From Gavia stellata (lineage: Eukaryota > Chordata > Aves > Gaviiformes > Gaviidae), in assembly GCF_030936135.1 (NCBI RefSeq), contig NW_026777121.1:1488001-1552000 (forward strand): DNA of 64,000 nucleotides. Reading direction: 5' to 3'. Position 1 is the stretch's first letter; every line of letters begins with the position of its first letter. Below are positions 36,201 to 46,427 of this stretch, in pieces. Below the pieces are notes generated by a model. It was not told the DNA's origin, did no database searches, and was given only the letters and a program-made list of their open reading frames with translations. Position numbers and translations under genes: made by a program.

Positions 36201-36990
36201 TGAGACATTGAGAGTGGAACTGTTGATGGCTACAATGGGGTGATCTCTGTTACTAAGGTTTATTTTTTTCTGTTGGATAGGTGTGTATGTGAATGGAGGG
36301 AACTTGGTGTTTGGCTGCGTGTACAATGTAAGTATATGCATATAAAAAAAATAGCCCACAGCACAATGTGGGATAGCTGCTGTTTTGTAACTTAAGTGTG
36401 TACTATATTCTTCTGGCATTATATTCTGAGCAAAGATGTTTAAATTAAAAGTGTGTATTTGAGGTATGTACGTATTTGGTTGCTGTCAAGGAGTTTTCCA
36501 CATGTCTCTGTCTTACGTGTCATTTTAATATATACAGTATCGGCTACATGCTGCTTACACAAACCCCCTAGCAGTAGAGCTCTGAAAAGAGAGAATTGTT
36601 GTTCACCTTTGTGAAATGTTGTTCACCTTTGTGAAATGTTGTTCACCTTTGTGAATTTCAGTTGTTAGGTGTTGAGATCCTGCTCGTATGCTGTAGTTGT
36701 TTAAAAGTGATTTTATGGCTGTGCATGCTGAATGCTTTCCAAACTGTTTCCATCATGTGCTGTTGGTCAGACTTCAGAGTGAAAAATGAAATTGGGCTGA
36801 ACTTTTACATAAATAAGGAGACATAGTCTTGTTGCTACATTCTGTCTCTTCTTTTCAAAGACCTCGTCGACGTTCCTTAATTGGTGAATACCATCTTGCT
36901 AACCTGACTGAAAGTAGTGTAGCCGTTGGTGCTGATGAGCTTGGCCAGCTCTTCAGTCTGAATCCAGGACTCGTCGTAGGACTTTGGGAG
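18164..36990 (+). CDS. unidentified multi-exon gene, 5' coding part
   Basis: The exons are 18164-18238 (coding part), 18515-18681, 35139-35381, 35655-35864 and 36861-36990, and each has canonical GT-AG borders. The phases fit exactly at all four joins (0, 2, 2, 2), which is strong evidence for a real gene although I cannot name the family. An in-frame TGA at 18134-18136 precedes the first ATG at 18164; a second Met lies ten codons on (18191). The product starts acidic and basic ([27 protein letters not shown]). A Lys/Arg/Trp-rich part follows ([15 protein letters not shown]), then an apparently folded part ([41 protein letters not shown]). No signal peptide or membrane segment is seen. The frame is still open at 36990, so the gene continues. 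The CpG island at 15.8-16.5 kb is its likely promoter. Confidence 0.72.
18515..18681 (+). CDS. unnamed gene, acidic/basic exon
   Basis: The acceptor is TGCTTCTTGAAG and the donor AGTGACAG|GTAAAT. The exon encodes an acidic run ([15 protein letters not shown]) followed by a basic run ([18 protein letters not shown]). It ends two bases into a codon that is completed by T at 35139. Confidence 0.7.
19094..19722 (-). mobile_element. CR1 LINE, two minus-strand pieces joined by an internal deletion
   Basis: 19094-19530 is the complement of a CR1 3' end; its minus-strand frame at 19197-19415 has [16 protein letters not shown]. 19545-19722 is a more 5' CR1 part, with the complement encoding the GPDGMHP-like motif. 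Sequence expected between them is missing. It lies in the 16.4-kb intron of the unnamed gene. Confidence 0.85.
20296..20321. repeat. 26-bp perfect palindrome centred on an E-box
   Basis: The half-site ACATGTGCAACAC is followed directly by its exact reverse complement, so the centre reads CACGTG. The symmetry stops exactly at 20295/20322. It is too short to be a transposon end pair and could be a protein-binding site. Confidence 0.9.
20325..23700. other. intron sequence without recognised genes
   Basis: This is part of the long intron 18682-35138. Short open frames at 20509-20703, 21571-21825 and 22987-23193 have no splice context that I trust. A short GA repeat lies near 22117-22130. Confidence 0.45.
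23730..24390 (+). mobile_element. old, degraded CR1 LINE fragment
   Basis: Many stops and shifts are present, but the CR1 ORF2 C-terminal pattern is clear. It shows the order LHLG-like to AEKDFGI-like, a [15 protein letters not shown]-like segment at 24200-24280, and [17 protein letters not shown] at about 24280-24340. It belongs to an older subfamily than the copies at 2.3 and 29 kb. Confidence 0.8.
25806..26739 (-). mobile_element. solo retroviral LTR with 4-bp target duplication
   Basis: It starts TGATACAAATC and ends TATTTACAACA on the plus strand (TG...CA). It is flanked by TAAC at 25802-25805 and TAAC at 26740-26743. Its length (934 bases) and sequence closely match the LTR at 46428-47361. 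A 4-bp duplication fits gammaretrovirus-like (class I) ERVs. The polyadenylation signal on the minus strand is changed (AATGAA where the sister copy has AATAAA). It lies antisense in the intron of the unnamed gene. Confidence 0.88.
26744..29160. other. intron sequence without recognised genes
   Basis: AT-rich intronic DNA. The minus-strand frames at 28069-28551 and 28798-29136 have no recognisable domain or splice context. Confidence 0.45.
29164..30804 (-). mobile_element. CR1 LINE with a 301-codon reverse-transcriptase frame lacking its catalytic box
   Basis: On the minus strand a frame at 30767-29862 contains [55 protein letters not shown] and [17 protein letters not shown]. The sequence then jumps from GIERALSK directly to [11 protein letters not shown], so the FADD catalytic segment is deleted. 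ORF2 continues in a shifted frame (about 29900-29576) to the 3' end, which is near 29164. The element is abutted at 30805 by an LTR. Confidence 0.94.
30805..31936 (+). mobile_element. ERVL-like LTR with internal tandem repeats
   Basis: It begins TGTATTGGGTTTGCATGGCA and ends ACCACGACA, which I recognise as a common bird ERVL-type LTR. The core at 31130-31530 is a series of diverged repeats built on CCCATGCTGGAGCAG and GAACTGCAGCCCGTGGGA. AATAAA lies at about 31750 on the plus strand, which sets the orientation. Flanks (CCCTC and GTGGT) do not match, so a target duplication is absent. The 198-codon frame at 31040-31636 and its minus-strand counterparts are low-complexity shadows. Confidence 0.85.
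31937..32670. other. unassigned intron sequence
   Basis: I see no CR1 continuation of the element at 29164-30804 and no exon. Confidence 0.4.
32680..33640 (+). mobile_element. CR1 LINE 3' part, older subfamily
   Basis: The order is LGLALFNIF-like and SEFADNTKP-like (catalytic FADD changed to FADN) at 32690-32790, then [20 protein letters not shown] at about 32975. It continues with [13 protein letters not shown], a [17 protein letters not shown] segment and [14 protein letters not shown], to a 3' end with TTCTGGGATTCTATGATTCT at 33620-33640. Several stops split the frame. Confidence 0.93.
33645..35138. other. end of the long intron, no recognised genes
   Basis: It contains a (TTG)n microsatellite at 34774-34800 followed by a T-run. 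The polypyrimidine acceptor of the 35139 exon lies at 35111-35138. Confidence 0.5.
35139..35381 (+). CDS. unnamed gene, Lys/Arg-rich exon
   Basis: The acceptor is CTCTTTTTCTTTTCAG and the donor ATGAA|GTAAGC. All 81 codons are open and include [40 protein letters not shown] and [14 protein letters not shown]. Confidence 0.75.
35655..35864 (+). CDS. unnamed gene, exon following the Lys/Arg-rich exon
   Basis: The acceptor is CCTAAATAACAG and the donor AATGG|GTGAGTG. It joins in frame on both sides and encodes [20 protein letters not shown] and [19 protein letters not shown], with alternating hydrophobic residues suggestive of a folded beta-rich segment. Confidence 0.75.
36597..36655 (+). repeat. 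three tandem copies of a 20-base unit
   Basis: GTTCACCTTTGTGAAATGTT occurs twice exactly at 36601-36640 and a third time in part to about 36654. It lies in the intron 35865-36860. The copies are identical, so it is likely young and length-variable. Confidence 0.92.
36861..36990 (+). CDS. unnamed gene, last exon clearly seen
   Basis: The acceptor is CTTCTTTTCAAAG and the donor TGGGAG|GTAAGA. The exon encodes [19 protein letters not shown] and [20 protein letters not shown] and ends in phase 0. The next exon is uncertain; see 43827-43852. Confidence 0.75.
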
Positions 36991-39475
36991 GTAAGATAAC
37001 ATTTTGTTTCAATACTTTATTATGACTTGAAGAAACAGATTCTTTTGCCTTGTAGTTTGGGATTTTGAGAGTTTTTTAGGGTTTGGGGTTTGGTTTTTTT
37101 CATCTTCCTTTTTTTCTCTGAGTTTTGAAAGATCTTGTCTAAACTAACAACAAGGAAATACAGGTAGGGACAGCTAGTTGATGATTTATTGTATTCTAAA
37201 GAGCTGTCGCAGGAGTATCTGTACTTTTAAAACAGAAAAATCCACCTCTAATTCAAAGAACCATTATGTGTCATAGTGTATTAGATACTGTACTCGTCTT
37301 ACTTCTGTGTTCAACTGTATTTATTTTGCAGTCTTCACATGCCAGAGTTTGACATCCTAAAGATATTTTAAATTGAATGGTTTGAGGAGAGACGTGTTTC
37401 TTCCCCTGACTCATGCCTTGCCCTGTCCCCATCACTCAAAGTGATGAATTCCCACAAGGCAACTTTGCTAGTGGTTTCCTTTAATCTACATCACCGGGTA
37501 GTCGTATCCTGCTCCCGCAGTAGGAATGCTGTAAATTGAGCCCTTTTGGGGATACTCAATTCTTGGTATTCAGTGTCTAAGTTAAGGGGTTAGTCTCTGC
37601 AGGCTGTGTGTAGAGATGAATGTCTTCAGAGAGCAATGCAGAACATCTGAAGTAGACTTCTACTCTAAAGGAATCTGCGTCATTGCACTGGATACCCAGA
37701 GCCCTAGGTGTCTGCCTGAAGTCGCATACAGTTGGATGCTATGGAAGCCTGCCTCGGGTGCTCTGCTCTTGGACTGAATTCGGAGGTGGCAGCTCTTTCT
37801 TCCTCCCCCAGCCACGTTACTGACATAGACTTGTATTATTTGGCCCTGGCAAGGAACTACCCTCAGGGAACCTGTGAACAGTTGCTGTGAGCTGTGTCTC
37901 GTTTCCATCGGGAAACTCTTGCTACCTCAAATGTGCACAATCAGCAGAGGAGTTGTTTAAAACCACAGAAGGGATATTTGTTTCACTCTTCCTTAAAGGT
38001 GTCCATTTCCTAGAAAACTGGAGCCTGGCTGACCTGCGTGAGCCTATTATGGGTTGCCTCAATCTCTGAAAAGCTCTGATCAGTGAAGAGCCGTTTCTTT
38101 CGTATCTTCAAAAGTTTAGTAGAACGGTATCCCTGCGTTGGTGTCCCTATGGTCATGCTAGCGCGTTACCCCTTCCCGTGCTTGGAAAGAGAACTCTTTC
38201 AGCATCTGGAAATGGTTCCGCCATCATGAAGTTCCACAAAGTTGTTAAGCACTGAGTGCCTCACTCCAGTATATTTTTCCTGCTTACTTTTCTGAACAGC
38301 TGTTCTTATTCTCTCTGTGGGCAGAGTAACATTAGACAGTTAACTGTAGACGGGTGTAATAATGTTAAAAATTTTTGAATGTCCTTCTGAGTTAGAGCAG
38401 TCTCAGACTTCATTAGTCTGCTACCAGCTTTCCTTTTAGGTGTCATTTCTTTGATTCTCTTGATGTACAGTAGTTAAATACAGGTTGTCTCAATCACTTG
38501 AGAACAGTCTCACCGTAGCGAACCACTGGTAACGTTGCAACAACAGTTACGGTATATTGCCTGTAATTGCAGTAGTACCTCTTTCCATGCATGTACATCC
38601 CTGGAAATGTGTTCAGTTCACCACAAAGCTGAAAAAGAGCTCAAATACAGCTGATGACTGTATTTTTGCACACGTGTAACAAACAGACTGTGGGAAAAAC
38701 CTGTAACTGTGGCTCTGTGGTTTCTAAAGACTTTGTTGGAAGATCTTGGCTTCAGCGTGTTCACCACTTTCCTGAGCTTTCTAGAAAGAAATCTGGCCTG
38801 TGTTGAGTTAGAACGTTTTAGTATAAGATGGGCAGATGACTGGAGCCATGTGAATTTGGCACTTCTTTGGGCAGTCAAGCTTTTCAGTTGGGTGCCAAAT
38901 GTTCTCCGCTTCAAATAAAGTGGACATTGCTGCAAGCTGGCATTGGGCTGCTTTTGGCTGCAGGATAATCTTTTGCCAATTGTGTGTCAGAAGTTTCTCT
39001 CAAAAATTGTACATACTGAAAATCGAAACCTTCACGATGGGCAGCTGTTCTGCATTCAGAGAATATCAGCTTCTGCTGGCCGGTGGCTTACTGTTTGCCA
39101 AAGCTGTTTCATACAGAAAGAATCCAGTTGGTGTTTTTTACAGGGTCTGATGATTTCTGTGACCGTAACCTTCCCCAAGCACAAACACTCGGTATGCTGT
39201 GGGGGTATCCTGTGAATGGCTCTTGAAGCAGGTCTCAGGAGCTACTAGCCTTTTCTTTGAAAGTAGCAAGACCTTTTTATCACTGCGGGCTCCCAGTCAG
39301 ATATGTAATCGCAAAAGCAAATTTACCTACTCTTGGCACCTACAACATCTGCAGTCCGTTCTACAGCTCCACTGCCTGAGGTGTGAAGAACCACATCCCT
39401 TTGTTTCCTTTCAATCTGCCAAGTGTGAATTTCATTTCAAGTTCTCTGTTTCTTGCATGATGAGGCGCAAACCGT
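36991..39475. other. unassigned sequence, probably intronic
   Basis: No exon with convincing phase was found. Short frames at 38618-38935 (minus) and 38899-39150 (plus) look like chance. Confidence 0.4.
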
Positions 39476-39479
39476 AATT

Positions 39480-39925
39480 CCTTCTTCTCTCCTTCTCTTC
39501 CCTCATGAGACCATAGATCTTTTTCCACCTGCCTCTGAATTGTCCTTCCATAACACCTCAACTGCATTTCCTTTGCTTCATTTTAAGCCCATTCCTCCTT
39601 GTCCTCAACACGGTGCATGGGGAGAAGTCAATTCTTTGTTTCTTTGCAGCATCCTTTGAGACATTTAGAGGCCCTTACACAGCTCTCTTCTGCCTTCTCT
39701 TCCTGACCTTAAACAACAAGTCCATTCACCCTGTGATTAATCCTTCTTCAGAGACCATGTTTTCCAAAAGCCTCATCCTTCTTAGTCGTATTCTCCAGGT
39801 GCCTCTGATAGGCATGTATCTCTTTGGAACGGTGATCCTCAGAAACGGACACTGTGTCAGCAGAGACCCCAGCCCAGGCATGACTCTGGGAGCAGTATTC
39901 CATCAGCCCTCAGTGATTTGATCGA
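39480..39925 (-). mobile_element. ancient CR1/L3-like LINE 3' fragment
   Basis: The plus strand reads like the complement of an old CR1 3' end: CCCATTCCTCCTTGTCCTC, then TTTGCAGCATCCTTTGAGAC, CCATGTTTTCCAAAAGCCTC and CTCTGGGAGCAGTATTCCA. It is heavily diverged, so assignment rests on order and spacing of these blocks. Confidence 0.6.
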
Positions 39926-39929
39926 GACT

Positions 39930-41690
39930 AACCTCCGTTAGCCTGCTTATGGGAAGACCAGGTGCGAGGGTGTGGAGGCTTTCTGGAGTCCACATCCAGG
40001 TACCTGCCCTTGACAAGCTGATCCGCTGTCAGAGAAGGAAACTGATTTGTTGCTCTTTTTGCACAGCCCCCTCTTTGTTGTCATTTTTTGTTGTGGTTGC
40101 CTGAATACACCCAAACTATTGGATCATTTCTTTTTTCAAGTATTTTTTTGGGTGGGAATGGAAATTTCACTCACGAGTTGAAATAACATGATTTCATTTT
40201 CCAATGAAATTAATGACTTTTCAATTTGTTTTCATTTTTCTTTGCTCCTCCTCCCGCTTCTTATCAATTCTTCACCATCCTGCCGTGACAAACTGTGTTG
40301 CTCTGGGGACACGGTTGAACCCCGCGGGGCCAGTGGGGCTGGTGCATTCTTGGACCATAGACGCACTTTCCTTTTCAGAAACCGGCCTGAGTGCATTCAG
40401 CACGAGCATTTGTTTTCATGATTCCTGCAGCTTTTCTTGTGCCTGTTCTCGTCTGTGTTTAGTGAGGGCCAGTTATCAAAGTGGGGTCCCTCTCCCTTTG
40501 TGGTGGTCAGGCAAGAAACAAATGCCTGACGTCAGAGACAGTCAGTCATACGTCAGATGAGCTCAGAGTTGAGTGCCCAGCCTCCCTGCTGTCTTCATAA
40601 GGCACCTCCAGCAGTCAGGAGGAGGGGAGAGAGGCGGGTGGTGCAGTTCGTGTCTTCCTGCTGCGATGCTGATGCCCTAAACCCCTCCGCCACGGAGCCA
40701 GACGTGCGTCTCTCTCTCTCAGGAGGCTGCAAGTTTGAACCAGCCCCACCCAGCTCTTCCAGGTCCAATAGGTTCCATTTTAGCAAGATGCAGCCCAAGT
40801 TATGGTTGCGCCCTCAAAAGAAGAGAATACCCATGATTTCCACTTTGTTGTTCAGGCTTTCCCAGTTTGGCAGAAGCCCTTCTGGTCACCCTTCCCTGCC
40901 AACCCGTGCCTGGAGTAACTACTGGACAAACTGCCATGAAGTCACCCTGTTAAATTGGGCCCTGAGGAAAGGCCTTGCTCTTTGCGGCAACCCCTCGGAC
41001 AGCCGGGGTTTGCTCCCGGGTTTTCCTCAGGGCTGCTCTATGCTCGGCACTGCCAAAGGGCACGTCTGCACTGGGAAAGATCAAAACCTGGGAAATACCA
41101 GAATGTGAGAGCTTTCCAGAGCTGTTTCTGGAAGAACTGAATTATGCGCGTTATGCACGAAGCTGAAGCAAACCCATCAGTGGGAATTTCGAGGAGTATT
41201 TTCCCTGTGTCAGTGCTCAAGGACTCAGAGTAGTTGCTGAAACAGTGAAATGCTGAACTTTGCTGTTGTGCTTGTAATGGGCGGACCTCAAAGTGCTCGA
41301 CAAAGACCATCATTTATATCCGTGGGGTGTTTTAGAGATGAGCAGATGGCTTCTGGAGATGTAGTGTTTCCTCTCACACTGTAACTGGTTAGTAATATGT
41401 CTCTTAAAGAAGGCCTCCACGAGACACTGTCGTTGTGGATGCCACGACACATATTTTGCCTGTGCTGAACAAAAGTTGTGTCTGGACAAGAAGGAAAGAA
41501 GAGCTTTCCGCACACTCAACTACGGAGTTTTACCAAGTGTATTCCCAGTTTATTCCTTGATGTTTTGTTCCAAGATGCAGGTTGTTGATACTGAGGTGGA
41601 AGAGCGTTAGGGGGCTTGGCGAAATCCCCGGTCAGCGGCGAGGAGGACTTTGTGGCTGTGGTGCCCTCTGCAAGGCCCAGGCCCTGTGCT
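39930..41690. other. unassigned sequence
   Basis: The 183-codon frame at 40557-41108 lacks a recognisable domain and ends without splice or polyadenylation context, so I do not call it a gene. Confidence 0.4.
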
Positions 41691-41699
41691 TTGACTGGC

Positions 41700-43110
41700 T
41701 GTGTGCCCGTCTTGTTGTTGGGAAGAGGCTCCTCTCTGGGGGGGAAAAGCTGAGGGGGAACCAAAGCCAGTGTCGGCTGGGCCTTGCCACTCCTGCACCG
41801 AGCTGCGCGCAGCCTCAGCCCTCCCTGTGGCCCTGAGCCCCCTGAGCCCTCTGGCTACCCCCGCGTCGGGGCTGTGTCAGGGTGGGCAGCACTGGGTGGC
41901 TCGGCCTGGCCTGGCCGGGCCTGGCCCAGGGCTGCCGAAGGGCCAGGCCGGGCAGGGACTGGCAGGAGGCCCCGGGCCCAGCTGGGGCTGCCGGCCCTGT
42001 TGCCTAGCAACGGGGGCCAGGGTGGGTGCCATTGGCCACGCCCAGAGGTGTTGAGGCTGCTGGCCAATGGGGTGGCGCTGTGCTGTAGGAGAGAGAGGCT
42101 GGGTGGCCAGTAGGGGTGCAGCCTCTGCCTGCCCCGCCTGAGGGTGGAGGCCAGGGCCTTCCTGCGGGCAGCTGCTTGTGTTGCTGTCGCTGAGCGCCCT
42201 CGGCAGGAGCTGCCCTTGCAGCAGCGAGGCAGGGCCCGGCCCGGCGCAGGGGAGCAGCCTGGCGGCTGTGCGCAGGGCCTGGCTGGAGCCGGGCTGCTTT
42301 AGGGCGGAGGTGCCTCAGCGAGCTCTCCGCAGGAGGGGCCGGAGCAGGTCTGTAGCACGGGGCTGGGGCTTGCCCCAGGCTTGGCTTCACGTGGGGTTTG
42401 GCCAGGGCCGGGGCTGGGGCTGGGGCTGAGGCGAGGGGCCGTTAGGGCTGGGCAGGGCTTGCCTGCCCTACCCTGTCAGGCTTTGCCCCCGGGGCCAGTC
42501 CCTGGGGCAGGCTCTGCCTTGGGTGCCGCTTTCTGCCCCCTCTCCCTGCTGCCGCCATTGCTGCCGGCGGGCGCTGCCTGGCTGAGGGCGCTGGCGGGCT
42601 GCTCTCTCCTGTGGCCGGGGCTGTCGGCGCCCCCCTTCTTCCCGCGGAGCTCCCTCCCCTCCCCTCCCCTCCCCTCCCCTCCCCTCCCCTCTCCTCTCCC
42701 CAGCAGCGGGAGCACGCGCGGCTTCGGGCAGCTTCGGGCCGTCAGGGCCGGCGCAGGCGAGGGGGGGCGTTAAAGGCAATGGCCGCCGCCGCGGGGCGCT
42801 TGTGTGGAGCTGCCGGTGGGCCGGGGCGGCGGGAGCGGCACTGCCCTGAGGAGGAGGAAGGAGGCGTTTTCGGGGAGGACGGCCTGGGGAGCGGAGACCT
42901 TGTCCCGGGGTGTTGGCGAGGGGAGAAAGGCGCTTTCCTCCAGGGAGCAGGCGGTGGGCAGCCCGCCGAGAGGGGCGGAGCCTGTGCCCGGTCCTGCCGT
43001 GAGGGCCGGCGCTCCAACAGGCACCAAGTGTGCTCCAGGCTCTGGAACATGGGTGTGGGCAGCCTGAGGTCCCAGCAGTTCAGAGGCTGAGTGCTGGAGT
43101 CGGAGGCTGG
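41700..43110 (+). promoter_or_regulatory. second CpG island, candidate promoter
   Basis: About 1.4 kb is very G+C- and CpG-rich, with G-quadruplex-like GGGGCTGGGGCTGGGGCT at 42411-42429 and a (CCCCT)n run at 42650-42692. An ATG in good context (GGCAATGGCC at 42775-42784) opens MAAAAGRLCGAA, followed by a possible donor GCCG|GTGGGCC at 42816. Joined to the 43827 exon this would read GSSDKLETK. A promoter for a gene starting here is plausible but not shown. Confidence 0.5.
42650..42692 (+). repeat. (CCCCT)n short tandem repeat
   Basis: About eight CCCCT pentamers in the second CpG island, upstream of the candidate ATG at 42779. Confidence 0.9.
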
Positions 43111-43826
43111 GGAGGGAGCGGGTGCTGCCTGTTTCCACCTCACCAGAGATGATTCCAGAGCCCCGTCCCCCCTTGGTATTTGGAAACGAACCGAGTTGGT
43201 TATGGCTTTAGTACTGACCCAAGGGGCAGGTTAAGACGCAAGCACCTTCAGAACCTTTCCTTCACCCAGAATTATTTGTGTGGAATAAATGAAGCCTTGG
43301 CCCATTGCGCTGAGCTACAGCTGGGGGGTTGGGGGGGCAGAAACCAGCCAAGGGCATTGTGCTCAGGGAGCTCCCATCATCCTGTGCTGGACATAGGGAG
43401 GAGGGGTCTGGCTTGAGAAATACCCATGGCCATGTACATCACCGCCAAGCCAAGCAGGAGCTGCCGGAGCAGGCTTAATTCTAGCAGTGCCCAGCTTTGT
43501 GAAGCTTGACTGAAAAGGTGGTGTGGAGTCATCTCTTCAGAGCAGTGTCATGAGCGTGTCTTTGCTGGTGGTGTGGGTGCCAGTTGCCCTTCCATCCCTG
43601 CTGCTCACAACAGGGGGAGGAGGGGACTCGCTTTCAGAGAGGCCCCGCTGCCCTCACGCTTGAGAAAGTCTTGTAGGGTCTAGTTTCAAGTGCGCTGGCT
43701 TGCACATTGTTTTCCCTGCTAAGTGCAGAATTTGCTGCGTTCTGGTGTTTGGCAACCCAGAAGTGAGTCACTCTGTGTTACTGTTCTTCTGTATCACAGT
43801 GTAGTAATGCCGCTCGTCTCTTGCAG

Positions 43827-43852
43827 GATCTTCTGACAAGCTTGAAACTAAG
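43827..43852 (+). CDS. candidate 26-base exon, two possible reading frames
   Basis: It has a strong acceptor (CTCGTCTCTTGCAG) and a donor (CTAAG|GTGAGG). Joined in phase 0 to the unnamed gene's exon ending at 36990 it reads DLLTSLKLR. Joined in phase 1 to a putative first exon at 42779-42815 it reads GSSDKLETK. I cannot choose between them; it may also be a decoy. Confidence 0.35.
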
Positions 43853-43854
43853 GT

Positions 43855-45415
43855 GAGGCGACTAGAGCAGACTGGTCACCAAGTCGTCTTCTCTGCGATA
43901 CATGGCAGGGATGCGCTCTTAGATGTCTTTGAAGCTTGATGGTAAGAAACACAAGTTGCAAAGAAAGAGTATTCTGGAGGTGAGAAGTTGAATGGAAGCA
44001 AAACCTGGTAGAAAGGAATGCCTTGTTTAGCTGACACCTAGTCCAGATTTCACAAGCTAGTGTAGCGGTAGCTTGTGTTCCCACTCGTGCTTAGTGATGG
44101 TGCGGGATGCTTTGACCCGACTGAAAGCCACGTGTAGCCTGTTCTGCCTTCTCCTAGCTTTTCCTGTATGCGTATCCTCCAAGTACCGGTACCTGACAGC
44201 TCCTCTCGGTGTGTCTGACAGGTCCGCTTGCACCCAGCCACACGAAATGGGGACGTTTAGCAGCAGCACCTCAGATTATTCTAGAATAGCCTTTGCTTTG
44301 AAATGCATTACTTCTTGCTAGAAAGTGGGAAAAGACCAAAGCCAAACCACCTTCCACTTGACGTATTTCATAAAAATTCATCTCTGTTCTTAGATCAGCC
44401 TGTTCTGTCCAAGGCTTATTGCATTCCTGAAGGGCAATCTCCTTGGTTCCTTCCTCTCTGCCTTCCCAAGGGGAATTCACTTAGTAGGGTGGAGGGATTC
44501 CCGTTTCTGCTTGGTAGAGACGGTGTCATAGCTGGCACTTGTGGTAGCATCTTGCATTTGGGAAGAGCAAGCGAGGAACACTTGTTACCTGTGGGGAGGC
44601 CAGTAGCAAGGTTTCTAGTTGTTGTGGACCCTTGCAGAGTAATATCGCTCCTGAGCCATCCTGAGATAGCTGTCGTGGGTCAACATGCTTTCCCTTTGCT
44701 CTATGTGGTTCTCTGTGCTTGAAGCGTAGTCCTGCCCGCAGTTATATTTAAATGGGAATGTTTTTATGGATGCTATTTCTGTAAAAGTCCTGATAGTTTA
44801 TAAGTCTGTAAATACTGATACCTGTATGTAGATTTCTATTGTCTAGCTATAAAGACTTTTCTATTGAGCCTGAAGGGGGATGTCTCTGTATCAGATACCG
44901 CCCAAGAGTCTGACCAGTTCATTGAGTTACTGGGTGCCCTCCGCAACAGGGTGAACTCAAGTTTAGCTGAATGTGGTTTCTTCTTCTTCCCCAGGGAGAG
45001 AAAGGTGGGGGGAGGAACTTGAGCTGAACATGGCCAGCTTTCCCCAGGAGGAACTCTGCTGTGTCTTCTCATGTGCCTGCCAGCCCTGTGCTTTCTAGAA
45101 CTGTTTTACTTGCCCCTGTGTGGCCTCAGATGGCTTCAGATGGGAAGACCTAGCCTTTAAACTCTGCCTTCGTTTCTGTTGCCTGGCTGCAATGGCTTTA
45201 GTGTGCCCTAGGCTTGCTGTGCTTTGGTTCTCTAGAAGCGATGGAAGGCAAGGGTTGCTGTCTTCAGCAGCTCCCCGGGTGTCCTAGGAGCAAGTATAGT
45301 GCTCTGCAAACGCTTTTGTAGAGCTCTTAACATGAGCAGTTGCTGGTGATGAATTTGGGGAATACTGGAGTGACATGAGAGATGGCTGGGGATTCATAGA
45401 CTGGGGTAGGTCAGG
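43855..45415. other. unassigned sequence
   Basis: A 139-codon frame at 44303-44722 has no recognisable features. Nothing else can be supported. Confidence 0.4.
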
Positions 45416-45419
45416 GGGG

Positions 45420-45610
45420 TCCTCCCGCTGCCATGTGGTCTGATTTCCTGCTCAGAGCAGGTCCAGTCGGATCATGTTGCTCCGTGCTGCGTGCAGTCCT
45501 GTTTGGGGTATCTCCAAGGAGGGAGATTGAGCATCGTCTCTGGCAACTTGTTCCAGTGCTTGGGCACCCTCGTGGTGAGCACCTTTCCTTGTCTTGAGTC
45601 AGAATCCCAC
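45420..45610 (-). mobile_element. short CR1-like fragment
   Basis: On the plus strand, a CCAAGGAGGGAGATTGAGCA segment is followed by CAACTTGTTCCAGTGCTTGG and GGTGAGCACCTTTCC. This is the order of the CR1 3' region read in reverse. It is diverged and short. Confidence 0.55.
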
Positions 45611-46427
45611 CCAGAAACACCCCCACACCCCCCCTGCCCACACATCCCTGCCCCGGGTAGCATCTTTTCTAGCTTTTCCCCTGTCCTTTGCCAGTTAAGT
45701 TGTCTTCCTGTTGAGCAGTGGCTTGCGTTTCCCTTAGGCTTCCTTCTGCTTCCAGAAGCCCTTCCTGTTGTCCTTCCTCTCTTCCTGGTTTGTCTCCAGC
45801 TAAGCTGTGGCTTTCCACAGTCCATCCCTGCATGCTTGCGCAGTGTCTCTCTGTTCGTCCTGGGTATCCCATCTCTGCCTGCGCCTTGGGTGTTCTTCCT
45901 TTTTGGTGTTTGAGCTGGGTCAGGAGTTTCCTGTCTGTCAGTGCTGGCCTTCTGCTACTTGTGACCAACTCTGTGTCTTGGCATGGACCCTTCTGGTGTC
46001 TGGGGAGGTGGGGGCTGTTGTCCTTGAAGTTCAACCCGTTGCCCTGCTCCCCTTTGCCCTCCAGGCCAGTCTCCTGTTGGCTCCTGCCTAGAAGCTCTTC
46101 AGGAAGCAGCAGTCTGCTCTGCTGAAGTCCAGCATTGTGATTCTGCTGGTTTGCTCGCTTCTCTCTGGTTTTTAAATTCTACAACCGAATGGTGGCTGCA
46201 GCCCAGCGTGCCCTTGAACTTTGCATCCTTGATGAGTTTTTTCCATGTCTGTGGAGGGTGGAGACGGGTGCCCCGTCGTTCTGCTTTCACACATGGGGTG
46301 TGAGATGATGTTGCTCCATGGTGCTGTCCCCTGGACACCTCCTCACTGCCCCCGGCACCCTGCCTGCAGAGTCTGAGAAGCCTATGCTGGTGTATGTGGT
46401 TGCAGTTCCTCCCTGGGTTAGCCAGCC
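45611..46427. other. unassigned sequence before the retroviral LTR
   Basis: G+C- and T-rich sequence with open frames (45491-45913, 45718-46125) that show no domain. It resembles low-complexity 3' repeat flank rather than a gene. Confidence 0.4.

Noticed and set aside
40557-41108. 183-codon frame as a gene
   Set aside because: It has no domain, splice signals or polyadenylation context; composition looks like ordinary non-coding DNA.
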